Translations under genes and position numbers: made by a program
Notes under the pieces: model-generated
Database searches by the model: none
What the model was told of the DNA's origin: nothing
The model's input: the letters and a program-made list of their open reading frames with translations, nothing else
Shown: positions 5,128 to 5,640 of the stretch, in pieces
Numbering within the stretch: position 1 is the stretch's first letter
Layout of the letters: each line of letters begins with the position of its first letter
Assembly (NCBI GenBank): GCA_031271555.1
Contig: JAISVN010000083.1
Coordinates: forward strand, 1 to 5,640
Length of the DNA stretch: 5,640 nucleotides
Reading direction: 5' to 3'
Source: Candidatus Methanoplasma sp.
GTDB taxonomy: Archaea > Thermoplasmatota > Thermoplasmata > Methanomassiliicoccales > Methanomethylophilaceae

Positions 5128-5640
5128 ATGGATTTCAAAGAGATCAAAGAGCTCAGTTCAGAATATCTTTTCCAGAACTACGGACGCATGGATATCGCAT
5201 TCACCCACGGAAAGGGAGCATATCTTTACGATACGGAAGGAAAGGAATACCTGGACCTTGTGGCAGGCATAGCCGTGAACTCGATAGGATATGCACATCC
5301 GGAGTGGGTGAAGGCCATGCAGGAGCAGGTGTCGAAGCTGATTCACGTCTCCAACCTTTACTACGTGGGCGAGCAGGCGGAGCTCGGAGAGAAGCTGGCA
5401 GAGATATCCCCAAACGGTCTCAAACGCTCGCTCTTCGTGAACAGCGGCGCGGAGGCCAACGAAGGGGCGATGAAGCTCGCAGTGCGCTATACGAAACGCA
5501 GCAAGATAATGTCGGCCCTTAACGGCTTCCACGGACGCACATCCGCATCCCTGGGAGCAACAGGCCAAACGAAGTATCAGCAAACGTTCGAGCCCCTCAT
5601 AAGCGACGCATACCGCTACTATGAGTTCGGCAATCTGGAG
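5128..5640 (+). CDS. argD: Acetylornithine aminotransferase, N-terminal part (cut by window edge)
   Basis: PLP enzyme (class III aminotransferase, fold type I) that converts N-acetylglutamate semialdehyde and glutamate to N-acetylornithine and 2-oxoglutarate. The first 171 codons are visible, under half the usual length of about 390 to 400. The opening YLFQNYGRMDIAFTHGKG (13-30) and LVAGIAVNSIGYAHPEW (44-60) are typical of ArgD. SLFVNSGAEANEGAMKLA (101-118) forms the PLP phosphate pocket, and NGFHGRTSASLGATGQ (132-147) includes the aromatic residue that stacks on the cofactor. The PLP lysine lies past the edge. It starts 5 bases after the argB stop. All six arginine codons are CGC. A dual role in lysine synthesis (succinyl-diaminopimelate aminotransferase) occurs in some relatives and cannot be excluded, but the operon points to arginine. 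Confidence 0.96.
   Translation, partial: MDFKEIKELSSEYLFQNYGRMDIAFTHGKGAYLYDTEGKEYLDLVAGIAVNSIGYAHPEWVKAMQEQVSKLIHVSNLYYVGEQAELGEKLAEISPNGLKRSLFVNSGAEANEGAMKLAVRYTKRSKIMSALNGFHGRTSASLGATGQTKYQQTFEPLISDAYRYYEFGNLE

Overview
The window holds most of an arginine biosynthesis locus. Two divergent operons face away from a 259-bp shared control region at 1801-2059. Leftward (minus strand) run argG (complete, 562-1800) and then argH (start at 557, cut by the left window edge). Rightward (plus strand) run argC (2060-3076), argJ (3073-4305), argB (4310-5122) and argD (start at 5128, cut by the right window edge). Coding density is very high. Gene junctions are a 4-base overlap or gaps of 4 to 5 bases, and no terminator, RNA gene, mobile element or CRISPR array is visible.

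The organism is most likely an archaeon, probably a methanogen-like euryarchaeote or member of Thermoplasmata such as Methanomassiliicoccales. That placement is inference. It rests on the argG-type ATPase and acetyl-cycle enzymes together with TATA-like boxes about 26 bases before very short leaders, GTGAT(C)-type ribosome binding sites instead of strong GGAGG boxes, heavy ATA (Ile) use and TGA at all four visible stops. No marker gene settles the lineage.

The genes work as one pathway. ArgB phosphorylates N-acetylglutamate, ArgC reduces the acyl phosphate to the semialdehyde, and ArgD transaminates it to N-acetylornithine. ArgJ then moves the acetyl group back to glutamate and releases ornithine (the cyclic route). 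After ornithine carbamoyltransferase, which is not in this window, ArgG joins citrulline and aspartate and ArgH splits argininosuccinate into arginine and fumarate. No argF, carAB, dedicated NAGS, LysW carrier or arginine repressor gene is seen here.

Nothing here amounts to a new biological system. The points worth a second look are a remodelled self-cleavage site in ArgJ, an ArgB without the N-terminal helix linked to arginine inhibition, stop codons built into GTGAT(C) ribosome binding sites at three junctions, opposite arginine-codon preferences in the two operons, and repeats and dyads in the divergent promoter region, including a near-copy of the argG start region.
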